This document shows, piece by piece, positions 1 to 7,831 of a DNA stretch of 21,526 bases. The stretch is from the NCBI GenBank assembly GCA_030844625.1, contig JAUUNJ010000012.1:1-21526 (forward strand), given 5' to 3'. Both the position numbers and the translations under genes were made by a program. Positions within the stretch are counted from its first letter, which is position 1, and each line of letters starts with the position of its first letter. This DNA is from Roseburia sp. GTDB lineage: Bacteria; Bacillota; Clostridia; Lachnospirales; Lachnospiraceae. The notes under the pieces are model-generated. The model was not told the DNA's origin, did no database searches, and saw nothing but the letters and a program-made list of their open reading frames with translations.

Positions 1-929
1 GTGAATTGTTAAATATTAAATATCCCCTATTCCAGGGAGGTATGGCATGGATTGCAGATGCCGAACTGGCATCTGCTGTATCCAATGCAGGCGGCTTGGG
101 AATTATTGCCGCAATGAATTCTAACGGAGAGCAGTTAAGAGAGCAGATTAAAAAAGCAAAGGAACTTACGGATAAGCCTTTTGGGGTAAACCTAATGCTG
201 ATGAGTCCGTATATTGATGAGGCGGTAAAGGTTGTGTGTGAAGAAAATATACCTGTCGTAACCACAGGGGCAGGAAATCCATCAAAATATATGAATCAGC
301 TCTTAAATGCTAATGTGAAAATTTTTCCGGTGGTTGCCAGTGTGGCATTGGCAAAAATGATGGAGAGAGCAGGTGCCCATGGTGTCATAGCAGAAGGCTG
401 TGAGTCAGGCGGACACGTAGGGGAAACTACGACAATATCTTTAGTACCACAGGTAGTAGATGCTGTGGATATTCCGGTCATTGCCGCTGGCGGGATTGCT
501 GACGGAAGAGGAATGGCGGCGGCATTTATGCTGGGAGCTGTGGGAGTTCAAATGGGAACAAGATTTCTTACTGCTTTTGAGTGTAATGTGCATGACAATT
601 ATAAAGAAAAAGTAATTAAAGCCAAGGATAGAGATACCATTGTGACCGGAAAGACATTGGGACATCCGGTACGTTCTATTAAAAACAATATGTCCAGAGA
701 GTTTGCCAAAAAAGAATATGACAGCAATACTACGGCAGAGGAGTTGGAAGCAATGGGGGCAGGCGGCTTAAGACGTGCTGCCATTGATGGGGATGTAAAA
801 AATGGTTCCTGTATGTGTGGACAGATTGCAGGATTAATCAAAGACGAAGTAAGTTGTAAAGATATTGTTATGTCAGTGTGCAGTGAAGCAGAAAAAATAA
901 TGATGGGAGCAGGCAAATGGGTAAAATAG
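1..929 (+). CDS. fabK: Enoyl-ACP reductase II (FMN-dependent), 5'-truncated by window edge
   Basis: FabK reduces trans-2-enoyl-ACP in the last step of fatty acid elongation, using FMN and NAD(P)H. It is unrelated to FabI and is common in Firmicutes. About 307 residues are visible from the first TTG at position 6, but the frame is open to the window edge. The readable part begins ...ELLNIKYPLFQGGMAW, which in this family is preceded by a few more residues, so the real start is probably just outside. Numbering from that TTG, the visible features are a flavin-barrel start IKYPLFQGGMA (4-14), the conserved AEGCESGGHVGE with His137, and the phosphate-binding GGIADGRG (162-169). The C-terminal SCMCGQIAGLI (268-278) is also typical of the nitronate monooxygenase/FabK fold. 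The stop overlaps fabD by 13 bp. The fab context makes FabK far more likely than a nitronate monooxygenase. Confidence 0.94.
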   Translation, partial: ELLNIKYPLFQGGMAWIADAELASAVSNAGGLGIIAAMNSNGEQLREQIKKAKELTDKPFGVNLMLMSPYIDEAVKVVCEENIPVVTTGAGNPSKYMNQLLNANVKIFPVVASVALAKMMERAGAHGVIAEGCESGGHVGETTTISLVPQVVDAVDIPVIAAGGIADGRGMAAAFMLGAVGVQMGTRFLTAFECNVHDNYKEKVIKAKDRDTIVTGKTLGHPVRSIKNNMSREFAKKEYDSNTTAEELEAMGAGGLRRAAIDGDVKNGSCMCGQIAGLIKDEVSCKDIVMSVCSEAEKIMMGAGKWVK

Positions 930-1858
930 CATTTTTATTTGCAGGTCAGGGAAGTCAGTATCCGGGAATGGGCAAAGAGTTTTATGACGAAATAGAAGAA
1001 GTGAAAAATTTATATGAGATGGCAGAACAGTACAGACCCGATACTTTGCGGCAGTGTTTCCGGTCGGAAACAGAAGAATTGAAGATAACTAAAAACACTC
1101 AGCCTTGTCTTTTCCTGACAGATGTGGCTTGTGGTATGGCATTAGAGAAAAATGGAATTATTCCTGATGTGGCAGCAGGATTCTCTCTGGGTGAAATTGC
1201 AGGACTTGCATCTACAGGGATTTTATCTGTAAATCAGGCGTTTCGCCTGGTCTGCAAAAGAGGAAATCTGATGAGTGATGCAGCAGACAGACATAAAGGT
1301 AGTATGGTGGCTGTACTTCGGGCTGACAGGGATGAATTAATCTCATTGTGTCATGATAATGGTGTTTATCCTGTTAATTTTAATTGTCCGGGGCAGGTAG
1401 CTGTATCTGGCGAAGAAGAAAAAATGAATACTTTTAAGTCCATATTGAAAGAAAAAAATATACGTTTTGTGCCGTTGGCTGTCAGCGGACCATTTCATAC
1501 TCCGTATATGGAAACGGCAGCCGCAGGATTAGAAGAAGAATTAGAGAGAATGAATGTAAAACCGGCAGAAATACCTCTGTATGGAAATTTGACTGCAAAG
1601 CCGTATCCAAAGGAAAAAGAAAAGATTATCAAAAATATCAGCAGACAGGTGTCCAATAGTGTTTTGTGGGAAGAAACAATTAAAAATATGAATGATGAAG
1701 GTGTGGATATTTTTATTGAATGCGGACCGGGAAAAGTTTTGTCTTCTCTGGTAAAGAAGACTTTAAAGAATGTACTGATCTGTAATGTATGTGATATGGA
1801 TTCGCTAAAGGATACCATTGAAAGTGTAAACGCCTATCGGGAGGTAAAGGAATGTTAA
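917..1858 (+). CDS. fabD: Malonyl-CoA:ACP transacylase
   Basis: FabD moves the malonyl group from malonyl-CoA to ACP, supplying the extender for elongation. The 313-residue length is normal. An FAGQGSQ motif (8-14) opens the protein. The nucleophile elbow is GFSLGE with Ser90; most FabD proteins have GHSLGE, so Phe89 replaces the usual His. Arg115 (CKRGN) should bind the malonyl carboxylate. The catalytic His194 lies in SGPFHTPYM, and NCPGQ occurs at 156-160. ATG 917 lies inside the end of fabK, which implies translational coupling, and GGGAGCAGG precedes it. The gene overlaps fabG by 7 bp. All catalytic residues are present, so it should be active. Confidence 0.96.
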   Translation: MGKIAFLFAGQGSQYPGMGKEFYDEIEEVKNLYEMAEQYRPDTLRQCFRSETEELKITKNTQPCLFLTDVACGMALEKNGIIPDVAAGFSLGEIAGLASTGILSVNQAFRLVCKRGNLMSDAADRHKGSMVAVLRADRDELISLCHDNGVYPVNFNCPGQVAVSGEEEKMNTFKSILKEKNIRFVPLAVSGPFHTPYMETAAAGLEEELERMNVKPAEIPLYGNLTAKPYPKEKEKIIKNISRQVSNSVLWEETIKNMNDEGVDIFIECGPGKVLSSLVKKTLKNVLICNVCDMDSLKDTIESVNAYREVKEC

Positions 1859-2592
1859 AAGAGAAAACAGCCGTTATCACAGGCGGTTCCAGGGGAATCG
1901 GAAAAGCGGTGTCATTAAAGCTGGCACAGATGGGAGCTGACGTTGCCATTATTGCAACTACCAAAAGTAATGCAGCACAGAAGACATTGGAAGAACTGAA
2001 GCAACTGGGAACAAAAGCAAACCTTTATGCATGTGATGTAAGTGATGAAAAACAGGTAAAGAATACAGTGGAAAGCATTCTTTCAGATTTTGGAACCATA
2101 GATATTTTAGTGAATAATGCGGGAATTACCAGAGATAAACTTTTAATGGCAATGACCGATGAAGATATAGACAGTGTCATTGATGTGAATTTAAAGGGAA
2201 CTATTTATATGACGAAGGCATGTATAAGACCTTTTATGAAGCAGAGAAGAGGGAACATCATTAACATTAGTTCAGTGGTGGGACTGATGGGAAATGCAGG
2301 TCAGGCAAATTATGCAGCTTCCAAAGCGGGAATTATCGGACTGACAAAAACGGTGGCAAAGGAATATGCAGCCAGAGGAATCCGGTGTAATGCTATTGCG
2401 CCAGGATATATCTGCACAGAAATGACAGAGGCATTAAGTGATGACAGCAGTAATAATATTAAGAAAATGATTCCGGCAGGAAGGTTCGGAAAGCCGGAAG
2501 ATGTGGCAGAACTTGCAGCTTTTCTGGCAGGAAATGGATCATCCTATATTACAGGGGAAGTTATTAAAGTGGATGGTGGAATGTATATTTAA
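1852..2592 (+). CDS. fabG: 3-oxoacyl-ACP reductase
   Basis: FabG is the NADPH-dependent short-chain dehydrogenase that reduces 3-ketoacyl-ACP to 3-hydroxyacyl-ACP. The 246 residues match the family. Visible features are the nucleotide-binding TGGSRGIG (10-17), NNAG (88-91) and the catalytic tetrad Asn113, Ser141, Tyr154 and Lys158 (YAASK). The C-terminal KVDGGMYI is also typical. ATG 1852 overlaps the end of fabD and is preceded by a strong GGGAGGT ribosome site near 1838, so translation is probably coupled. A second, unrelated SDR at 9754 lies outside this operon and is UcpA-like. The position between fabD and fabF supports the FabG role here. Confidence 0.96.
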   Translation: MLKEKTAVITGGSRGIGKAVSLKLAQMGADVAIIATTKSNAAQKTLEELKQLGTKANLYACDVSDEKQVKNTVESILSDFGTIDILVNNAGITRDKLLMAMTDEDIDSVIDVNLKGTIYMTKACIRPFMKQRRGNIINISSVVGLMGNAGQANYAASKAGIIGLTKTVAKEYAARGIRCNAIAPGYICTEMTEALSDDSSNNIKKMIPAGRFGKPEDVAELAAFLAGNGSSYITGEVIKVDGGMYI

Positions 2593-2606
2593 ATTTGGAG
2601 GTTTAT

Positions 2607-3839
2607 ATGAACAGAGTCGTAGTAACAGGGATGGGAGTAATCTCCCCGGTTGGAAAAGATATCCCTACATTTTGGGAAAGTCTTACAAATGGAGTTTGTG
2701 GAATTGATAAAATCAGCCGGTTTGATGCGTCAAGACTGGCTGTCAAACTGGATGCAGAGGTAAAAGATTTTAATCCAAAAGATTATTATGAAACAATGCA
2801 GGAAATCAGAAAATCTGATTTATTTATGCAGTATGCAGTGGCAGCATCGGATGAGGCTGTAAAGATGAGCGGTCTTTTGGAATCTGATATAGATAAAGAA
2901 AGACTTGGAGTATACATAGGAACCGGAATCGGTGGCATTAACACAACACTGAATGAAGCAAAAAAAATAGAAACAAAAGGACCGGAGCGTGTATCTGCAT
3001 TTTTTATTCCAATGATGATTGGAAATATGGCATCCGGTACAGTTTCCATCCGGTATGGAGCGAAAGGACCAACACTGCCGATTATGACTGCATGTGCCAC
3101 ATCTACCCATGCAGTAGGTGAGGCATACAGGGCAATTAAACACGGATATGCAGATGCAATTATTGCAGGTGGCAGTGAGGCAGCAATTAATGAATTGGCG
3201 ATGGCTGGATTTGTAAACTGTCAGGCACTGTGTTTGAGTGATGATCCCGAAACAGGAAGTATTCCATTTGATGCAAGACGAAACGGATTTGTTATGGGTG
3301 AGGGAGCAGGAATTCTTGTTCTGGAAGAATATGAACATGCAGTAAAGAGAAATGCTCCGATTTTTGCAGAAGTAACAGGATATGGAAACACAGCAGATGC
3401 TTATCATATTACAGCACCGGATCCGGAAGGAACAGGAGCAGTCAATGCCATCAAGGCAGCAGTAAGTGAGTCTGGTATCACCGGAGATGAGCAGATTTAT
3501 GTCAATGCCCATGGAACAAGTACCCACTTAAACGATGCAATGGAGACTAAAGCGTTAAAGGCAGTTTTTGGAGAGAAAGCCTATGATTTGCATATCAGTT
3601 CCACAAAGTCAATGACAGGGCATATGCTGGGGGCTACAGGTGCGGTGGAAGCCATTGCATCCATACAGGCTCTGAAAAATGGTGTAATTCCGCCAACAAT
3701 AAATTATAAAGAAAAAGACGAGGAATGTGATCTTGATTACACACCAAACAAAGCGGTAAAGGCTGACGTGGAATATGCAGTCAGTACATCTCTTGGTTTT
3801 GGAGGTCACAATGGCTGTGTGGCTTTCAAGAAAATTTAA
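2607..3839 (+). CDS. fabF: 3-oxoacyl-ACP synthase II
   Basis: FabF condenses acyl-ACP with malonyl-ACP, the chain-extending step. With the start at ATG 2607 the protein has 410 residues, and the thiolase-fold Cys-His-His triad falls at the expected places: Cys163 in TACATSTH, His302 in NAHGTSTH, and His339 in STKSMTGH with Lys334. The C-terminal SLGFGGHNGC contains the usual glycine-rich gate loop. A longer open frame starts at TTG 2595, but that codon forms part of the Shine-Dalgarno sequence (GGAGG at 2597-2601), so ATG 2607 is the proper start. Cys163 with two His residues distinguishes it from FabH (Cys-His-Asn), and it would serve as the elongation synthase with initiation elsewhere. Confidence 0.96.
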   Translation: MNRVVVTGMGVISPVGKDIPTFWESLTNGVCGIDKISRFDASRLAVKLDAEVKDFNPKDYYETMQEIRKSDLFMQYAVAASDEAVKMSGLLESDIDKERLGVYIGTGIGGINTTLNEAKKIETKGPERVSAFFIPMMIGNMASGTVSIRYGAKGPTLPIMTACATSTHAVGEAYRAIKHGYADAIIAGGSEAAINELAMAGFVNCQALCLSDDPETGSIPFDARRNGFVMGEGAGILVLEEYEHAVKRNAPIFAEVTGYGNTADAYHITAPDPEGTGAVNAIKAAVSESGITGDEQIYVNAHGTSTHLNDAMETKALKAVFGEKAYDLHISSTKSMTGHMLGATGAVEAIASIQALKNGVIPPTINYKEKDEECDLDYTPNKAVKADVEYAVSTSLGFGGHNGCVAFKKI

Positions 3840-3853
3840 TTAGGAGGCAGTTT

Positions 3854-4294
3854 ATGAACACATTGGAGGAATACGGAAAACTTTTTTCTGATTTGGGATT
3901 AACAGAAATGTCAGTAAAAAATGGAGAGTTTGAACTGGTTTTGAAAAAAGAGGTACCTTCAGCAAAGACAGATATTGAATTACAAAACATTACAGAAGAA
4001 AGCAAAAAAGAAAATGTTGCAAAAGAAATAGAGAAGAATGAATCCAATTCCACTTTAGAAATCTGTTCTCCACTGGTAGGTGTATTCTGTTCCGGCGAGG
4101 GACCGGATGCCAAGCCTTATGTGGAAGTCGGTGATGTTGTAAAAAAGGGTGATGTGGTATGCACCATAGAGGCAATGAAAATGTTTAATGACGTTGTGGC
4201 AGATAAGGATGGAATTATTAAAGAAATTTGTGTGGAGAATGGTTCTCTTGTGGAATTTAAGCAGCCATTATTTAGAATTGAGCCAATAGATTAG
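3854..4294 (+). CDS. accB: Biotin carboxyl carrier protein of acetyl-CoA carboxylase
   Basis: AccB carries the biotin that shuttles carboxylate from AccC to the AccAD carboxyltransferase. It has 146 residues. An N-terminal domain (about 1-32) begins NTLEEYGKLFSDLGL. A charged Glu/Lys/Asn-rich linker (about 33-68) takes the place of the Ala/Pro-rich linker found in enterobacteria. The C-terminal biotinyl domain has the modification motif EAMKMFND with biotinylated Lys109. The second Met at 110 and Phe at 111 differ slightly from the textbook EAMKLMNE but are common in clostridia. GGAGG at about 3843 precedes ATG 3854. A 65-bp spacer follows before fabZ, the widest gap in this part of the operon, and I see no terminator in it. 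Confidence 0.95.
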   Translation: MNTLEEYGKLFSDLGLTEMSVKNGEFELVLKKEVPSAKTDIELQNITEESKKENVAKEIEKNESNSTLEICSPLVGVFCSGEGPDAKPYVEVGDVVKKGDVVCTIEAMKMFNDVVADKDGIIKEICVENGSLVEFKQPLFRIEPID

Positions 4295-4359
4295 TTATAT
4301 ATCAAAATAATTTCACGCCGGAATGACATAAATTTTTATGGGAGGAATGGAGCAGTAAT

Positions 4360-4794
4360 ATGAACAGAGAAGAAATCAAAAATATTTTACCTCACAGAGA
4401 ACCGATGCTCTTGGTAGATGAGGCATATTTAAACAAAGATGGAACAGCTACAGGATATTACACCGTAAGGGGAGATGAATTTTTTCTACAGGGTCACTTC
4501 CCGGGAAACCCAATTGTGCCGGGGGTTATTCAATGTGAGATGATGGCGCAGGCTTCCTGCATTATGTTTGAGAGACAAATGAGAGAAGAAAATTCCATTC
4601 CGGTATATACAGGATTAAATAAGGTAAAATTCCGGGGACAAATTAAACCGGGGGACCGGATAAAAATAGATACAAACATGGTAAAAGCAAGGCATCCGCT
4701 GTATTTCCTTCATGGAGAACTGACCGTGGATGGCAGGGTATGTATGAATGGTGATTTTTCATTTGCCATTGTCAGTGAAAAAGACAAGGAGTGA
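4360..4794 (+). CDS. fabZ: 3-hydroxyacyl-ACP dehydratase
   Basis: FabZ dehydrates 3-hydroxyacyl-ACP to trans-2-enoyl-ACP and supplies the substrate for FabK. The 144-residue hot-dog-fold protein begins with the typical ILPHREPMLLVDE. It has the catalytic His46 in QGHFPGNPIVPGV and Glu60 in IQCEMMAQ. A GGGAGG sequence at about 4340 and a nearer GGAG at 4349 precede the ATG. The stop codon is adjacent to the accC start region. I see no FabA-specific isomerase signature and no second dehydratase or FabM/FabN here, so unsaturated fatty acid synthesis, if present, must be encoded elsewhere or done by another enzyme. Confidence 0.95.
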   Translation: MNREEIKNILPHREPMLLVDEAYLNKDGTATGYYTVRGDEFFLQGHFPGNPIVPGVIQCEMMAQASCIMFERQMREENSIPVYTGLNKVKFRGQIKPGDRIKIDTNMVKARHPLYFLHGELTVDGRVCMNGDFSFAIVSEKDKE

Positions 4795-4799
4795 TTTTT

Positions 4800-6137
4800 G
4801 TGTATTCTAAAATATTAATTGCCAACAGAGGAGAGGTGGCAGTCAGAGTTATCCGGGCATGCAGGGAAATGGGGATACAGACTGTGGCAGTATATTCTGA
4901 CGCAGATGAGGAAGCTTTACATACCAATATGGCAGATGAGAGCTATTGCATCGGAGGACCTTTGGTAAAAGACAGTTATCTGAATATTGCTGCAATCATT
5001 ACGGTGGCAAAAGAAACACATGCAGAGGCGATACATCCCGGATATGGAATGCTATCGGAAAATCCTGATTTTGCTTTCGCATGTAAGGACAATGGAATTG
5101 CATTTATCGGTCCGGATTCGGAAATTATGCGGATGATGGGACAGAAGGATGCGGCAAGAGCGATTGCAGAAAAAGCAGGTGTGCCGATTACAAAGGGCAG
5201 TAAAATCTTGTCCGATGTGAATGAAGCAATGGCAGAGGCAGATAAATGTGGTTACCCGGTTATGCTAAAGGCGAGAGCCGGAGGCGGAGGAAAAGGAATC
5301 CGCGTTGTGAAAAGTCAGGAGGAAATGTCCCATGCTTATTCCAGTGTTCAGGAAGAAGCAAGAGTTTCTTTTGGAGATGGATCCATGTATCTGGAAAAGT
5401 ATCTGGAAAATGTGAAACATATTGAAGTTCAGATATTAGCAGACAATCAGGGAAACGTGGTGGTCTTGGGCGACAGGGACTGCTCCGTTCAGCGAAAGAA
5501 TCAGAAGCTGATTGAGGAGTGTCCGGCACCGGTCTTATCAGAACAGACAAGAAAAAATCTGTATGATGCGGCGGTCAGACTGGTGAAAGAAACTCATTAC
5601 ACTACCGTAGGAACCATTGAATTTCTGGTTACTGACAAGGAAGAATTTTACTTCATGGAAATGAACACAAGACTTCAGGTGGAGCATTCTGTTACGGAAA
5701 TGGTTTGTGGAATTGATATTGTAAAGTGGCAGATTCGGACTGCCAATGGATTTATCATTCCATTTCAGCAGAAAGATATTAGAAATGACAAGCATGCCAT
5801 AGAGTGCCGGATTTGTGCCGAAGATCCAAAAGATTTTCATCCGGTGTGCGGAACCATTGAAATTCTTCATGTGCCGGGAGGTCCTAACGTCAGATTTGAC
5901 TCGGCAGTGTATCAGGATTATGAAGTCAGTCCTTTTTATGATTCCATGCTTGGCAAATTAATTGTATGTTCCGGTACAAGGGAAGAGGCAATCAGAAAAA
6001 TGAAAAGTTCCTTATCTGAATTTGTCCTTTATGGTGTGGAGAATAACAGGGAGCTGCATATGAAGTTAATGGAAAATAAAGAGTTTGAAAATGGAACTTA
6101 TACTACAGATTTATGTAAAGATTTATATTTAAAATAA
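4800..6137 (+). CDS. accC: Biotin carboxylase subunit of acetyl-CoA carboxylase
   Basis: AccC carboxylates biotin on AccB using ATP and bicarbonate. The ATP-grasp protein has 445 residues, close to the 449 of the E. coli enzyme. It opens with SKILIANRGEVAVRVIRA and contains HPGYGMLSEN, the glycine-rich ATP loop AGGGGKGIR (about 160-168), VQRKNQKLIEE, and the active-site MNTRLQVEH. I chose GTG 4800 because AAGGAG at 4786-4791 sits 8 bases upstream and the product then begins like other AccC proteins. A GTG at 4791 would give three more residues but overlaps the Shine-Dalgarno itself. The gene directly follows the fabZ stop at 4792-4794, which suggests coupling. Pyruvate carboxylase is excluded because no carboxyltransferase domain is fused. 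Confidence 0.95.
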   Translation: MYSKILIANRGEVAVRVIRACREMGIQTVAVYSDADEEALHTNMADESYCIGGPLVKDSYLNIAAIITVAKETHAEAIHPGYGMLSENPDFAFACKDNGIAFIGPDSEIMRMMGQKDAARAIAEKAGVPITKGSKILSDVNEAMAEADKCGYPVMLKARAGGGGKGIRVVKSQEEMSHAYSSVQEEARVSFGDGSMYLEKYLENVKHIEVQILADNQGNVVVLGDRDCSVQRKNQKLIEECPAPVLSEQTRKNLYDAAVRLVKETHYTTVGTIEFLVTDKEEFYFMEMNTRLQVEHSVTEMVCGIDIVKWQIRTANGFIIPFQQKDIRNDKHAIECRICAEDPKDFHPVCGTIEILHVPGGPNVRFDSAVYQDYEVSPFYDSMLGKLIVCSGTREEAIRKMKSSLSEFVLYGVENNRELHMKLMENKEFENGTYTTDLCKDLYLK

Positions 6138-6176
6138 TGGCTGGCAGACAGGTCTGGCGTATCCAATGAGGTAACA

Positions 6177-7022
6177 ATGAAATTTAAAGGTTTATTTATA
6201 AAAGCAAATAATCAACTGGAAGGCAGTGAAAAAACAGGAAAAAGCAGAATTATAAGATGTAGTAAGTGCGGTGCAGAGGTCAGCGTTGCAAAGATAAGGA
6301 AGAATAATTTTATATGTCCGAAATGCGGACATTATTTTTCGGTGAGAGCCAGAAGACGAATACTGATGCTTACAGATAAAAGAAGTTTTATTGAGTTAGA
6401 CAGGGAATTAAAGTCCCAAAATATTCTGGGATTTCCGGGGTATGAAGAAAAACTGCAAAAAGCAGAGGAAAAAAGCAGAGAGAATGAAGCGGTTATATGT
6501 GGGGTTGGTAAAATCGGCGGAATATCATGCTGTATTTTTTCCATGGAAGCAAAGTTTATGATGGGATCCATGGGAGCAGTAACAGGGGAAAAGATAACAA
6601 GGCTGTTTGAATATGCCACACAAAATAATCTGCCTGTACTGGGTGTCACCGTTTCAGGAGGTGCCAGAATGCAGGAGGGAATGATTTCTCTTATGCAGAT
6701 GTCAAAGGTTTCGGCAGCGGTAAAAAGACATAGTGACGATGGCAATCTTTATATCACTCTCCTCACTAATCCCACAACCGGAGGGGTTGATGCCAGTTTT
6801 GCAATGCAGGGAGATATTATTCTGGCAGAGCCGGGAGCCAGAATCGGTTTTGCAGGTCCCAGAGTCATTGAAAAGACATTAAATCAAAAATTGCCGGAAG
6901 GTTTTCAATTGGCGGAACAGGTACTTAGATGTGGGTTTGTGGATCAAATTGTACCAAGAGATCAGCAAAAGGACTATATAACAAAAATTTTGCGCATACA
7001 TCAGGGAGGAGCCAATGAGTGA
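6177..7022 (+). CDS. accD: Acetyl-CoA carboxylase carboxyltransferase subunit beta
   Basis: AccD, together with AccA, transfers the carboxyl group from carboxybiotin to acetyl-CoA, giving malonyl-CoA. The 281-residue protein has the N-terminal four-Cys zinc ribbon (Cys28, Cys31, Cys47, Cys50). The crotonase-fold core follows, with SGGARMQEGM (160-169), NPTTGGVDASFAMQGD, and GFAGPRVIEKTL near 224, all conserved in AccD. GAGGT at 6168 precedes ATG 6177. The gene overlaps accA by 8 bp, as expected for two subunits made in equal amounts. Zinc-ribbon binding to its own mRNA has been described for E. coli AccD; nothing in this sequence tests that here. Confidence 0.96.
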   Translation: MKFKGLFIKANNQLEGSEKTGKSRIIRCSKCGAEVSVAKIRKNNFICPKCGHYFSVRARRRILMLTDKRSFIELDRELKSQNILGFPGYEEKLQKAEEKSRENEAVICGVGKIGGISCCIFSMEAKFMMGSMGAVTGEKITRLFEYATQNNLPVLGVTVSGGARMQEGMISLMQMSKVSAAVKRHSDDGNLYITLLTNPTTGGVDASFAMQGDIILAEPGARIGFAGPRVIEKTLNQKLPEGFQLAEQVLRCGFVDQIVPRDQQKDYITKILRIHQGGANE

Positions 7023-7803
7023 ATATGATATCGTTCTGGCGGCAAGAAGCAACAGCAGATTGTGTGCCAGCCAATATATAAAAGGAATTGTGGATAATTT
7101 TTTAGAGTTTCATGGGGATAGAAGATTTGGTGATGACGCCGCAGTAATTGGCGGCGTTGGAATGATTGAAGATATGCCGGTAACTGTAATAGGAATCGAA
7201 AAGGGAAAAACGACGGGGGACAGAATCAGGCATAATTTCGGAAGCGCCCATCCGGAAGGCTATCGGAAAGCATTAAGGTTAATGAAACAGGCAGAAAAAT
7301 TTCATAGACCGGTATTATGCTTTGTGGATACAGCGGGAGCTTTCTGCGGCGTGGAAGCAGAAGAGAGAGGACAGGGGCTGGCAATTGCAGAAAACCTGTA
7401 TGAAATGTCATCTTTAAAAACACCTATTTTATCCATTGTAATTGGAGAGGGAGGAAGCGGTGGTGCACTGGCACTCAGCCATGCAGACAGAATATGGATG
7501 GTTAACGATTCTTATTTTAGCGTGGTTTCACCAGAGAATTGTGCCAATATTTTGTGGAAAACAACAGAGAAAGCGGCAGATGCCGCAAAGGCTCTGAAGC
7601 TTACATCAAAAGATCTGAAGAAACTTAATGTGATTGATGAGATATGCAATGAACTTCCAAAGAATGCATCAAAGGAAACACAAACGGAGTACATGAATCA
7701 TCTTGCAGAAACAATAAAAGAAGAGTTTGCATTACTTAAGGCGAAGCCGGTAGATGAACTTTTAGCAGAAAGATATGAAAAGTTCAGAAGCGTAGGTTAT
7801 TAA
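7015..7803 (+). CDS. accA: Acetyl-CoA carboxylase carboxyltransferase subunit alpha
   Basis: AccA is the partner of AccD in malonyl-CoA formation. At 262 residues it is shorter than the 319 of E. coli because it lacks most of the N-terminal helical extension, as is usual in clostridia. Visible are FLEFHGDRRFGDDAA (29-43), GxEKGKTTGD, HPEGYRKALRLM, FVDTAGAFCGVEAEERGQ, and the oxyanion-forming GEGGSGGALAL (144-154). The start ATG 7015 lies within the end of accD behind a GGGAGGA site. Only 28 bp separate it from the acyl-CoA synthetase gene, and I see no hairpin there. Confidence 0.95.
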   Translation: MSEYDIVLAARSNSRLCASQYIKGIVDNFLEFHGDRRFGDDAAVIGGVGMIEDMPVTVIGIEKGKTTGDRIRHNFGSAHPEGYRKALRLMKQAEKFHRPVLCFVDTAGAFCGVEAEERGQGLAIAENLYEMSSLKTPILSIVIGEGGSGGALALSHADRIWMVNDSYFSVVSPENCANILWKTTEKAADAAKALKLTSKDLKKLNVIDEICNELPKNASKETQTEYMNHLAETIKEEFALLKAKPVDELLAERYEKFRSVGY

Positions 7804-7831
7804 AACATAGGCAGAAAGGTTTGGGCAGAAT

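Noticed and set aside
2595..2606. TTG start giving fabF four extra residues
   Set aside because: The TTG overlaps the Shine-Dalgarno GGAGG; ATG 2607 is at the right distance and gives the standard FabF N-terminus.
2820..3527. 235-codon minus-strand open frame opposite fabF
   Set aside because: It is a shadow frame: Cys/Ser/Ile-rich, without domain, start context or ribosome site, while the + strand encodes a complete FabF.
4791..4799. GTG 4791 as accC start
   Set aside because: It uses the last base of AAGGAG and the standard AccC N-terminus begins at GTG 4800, 8 bases after that site.
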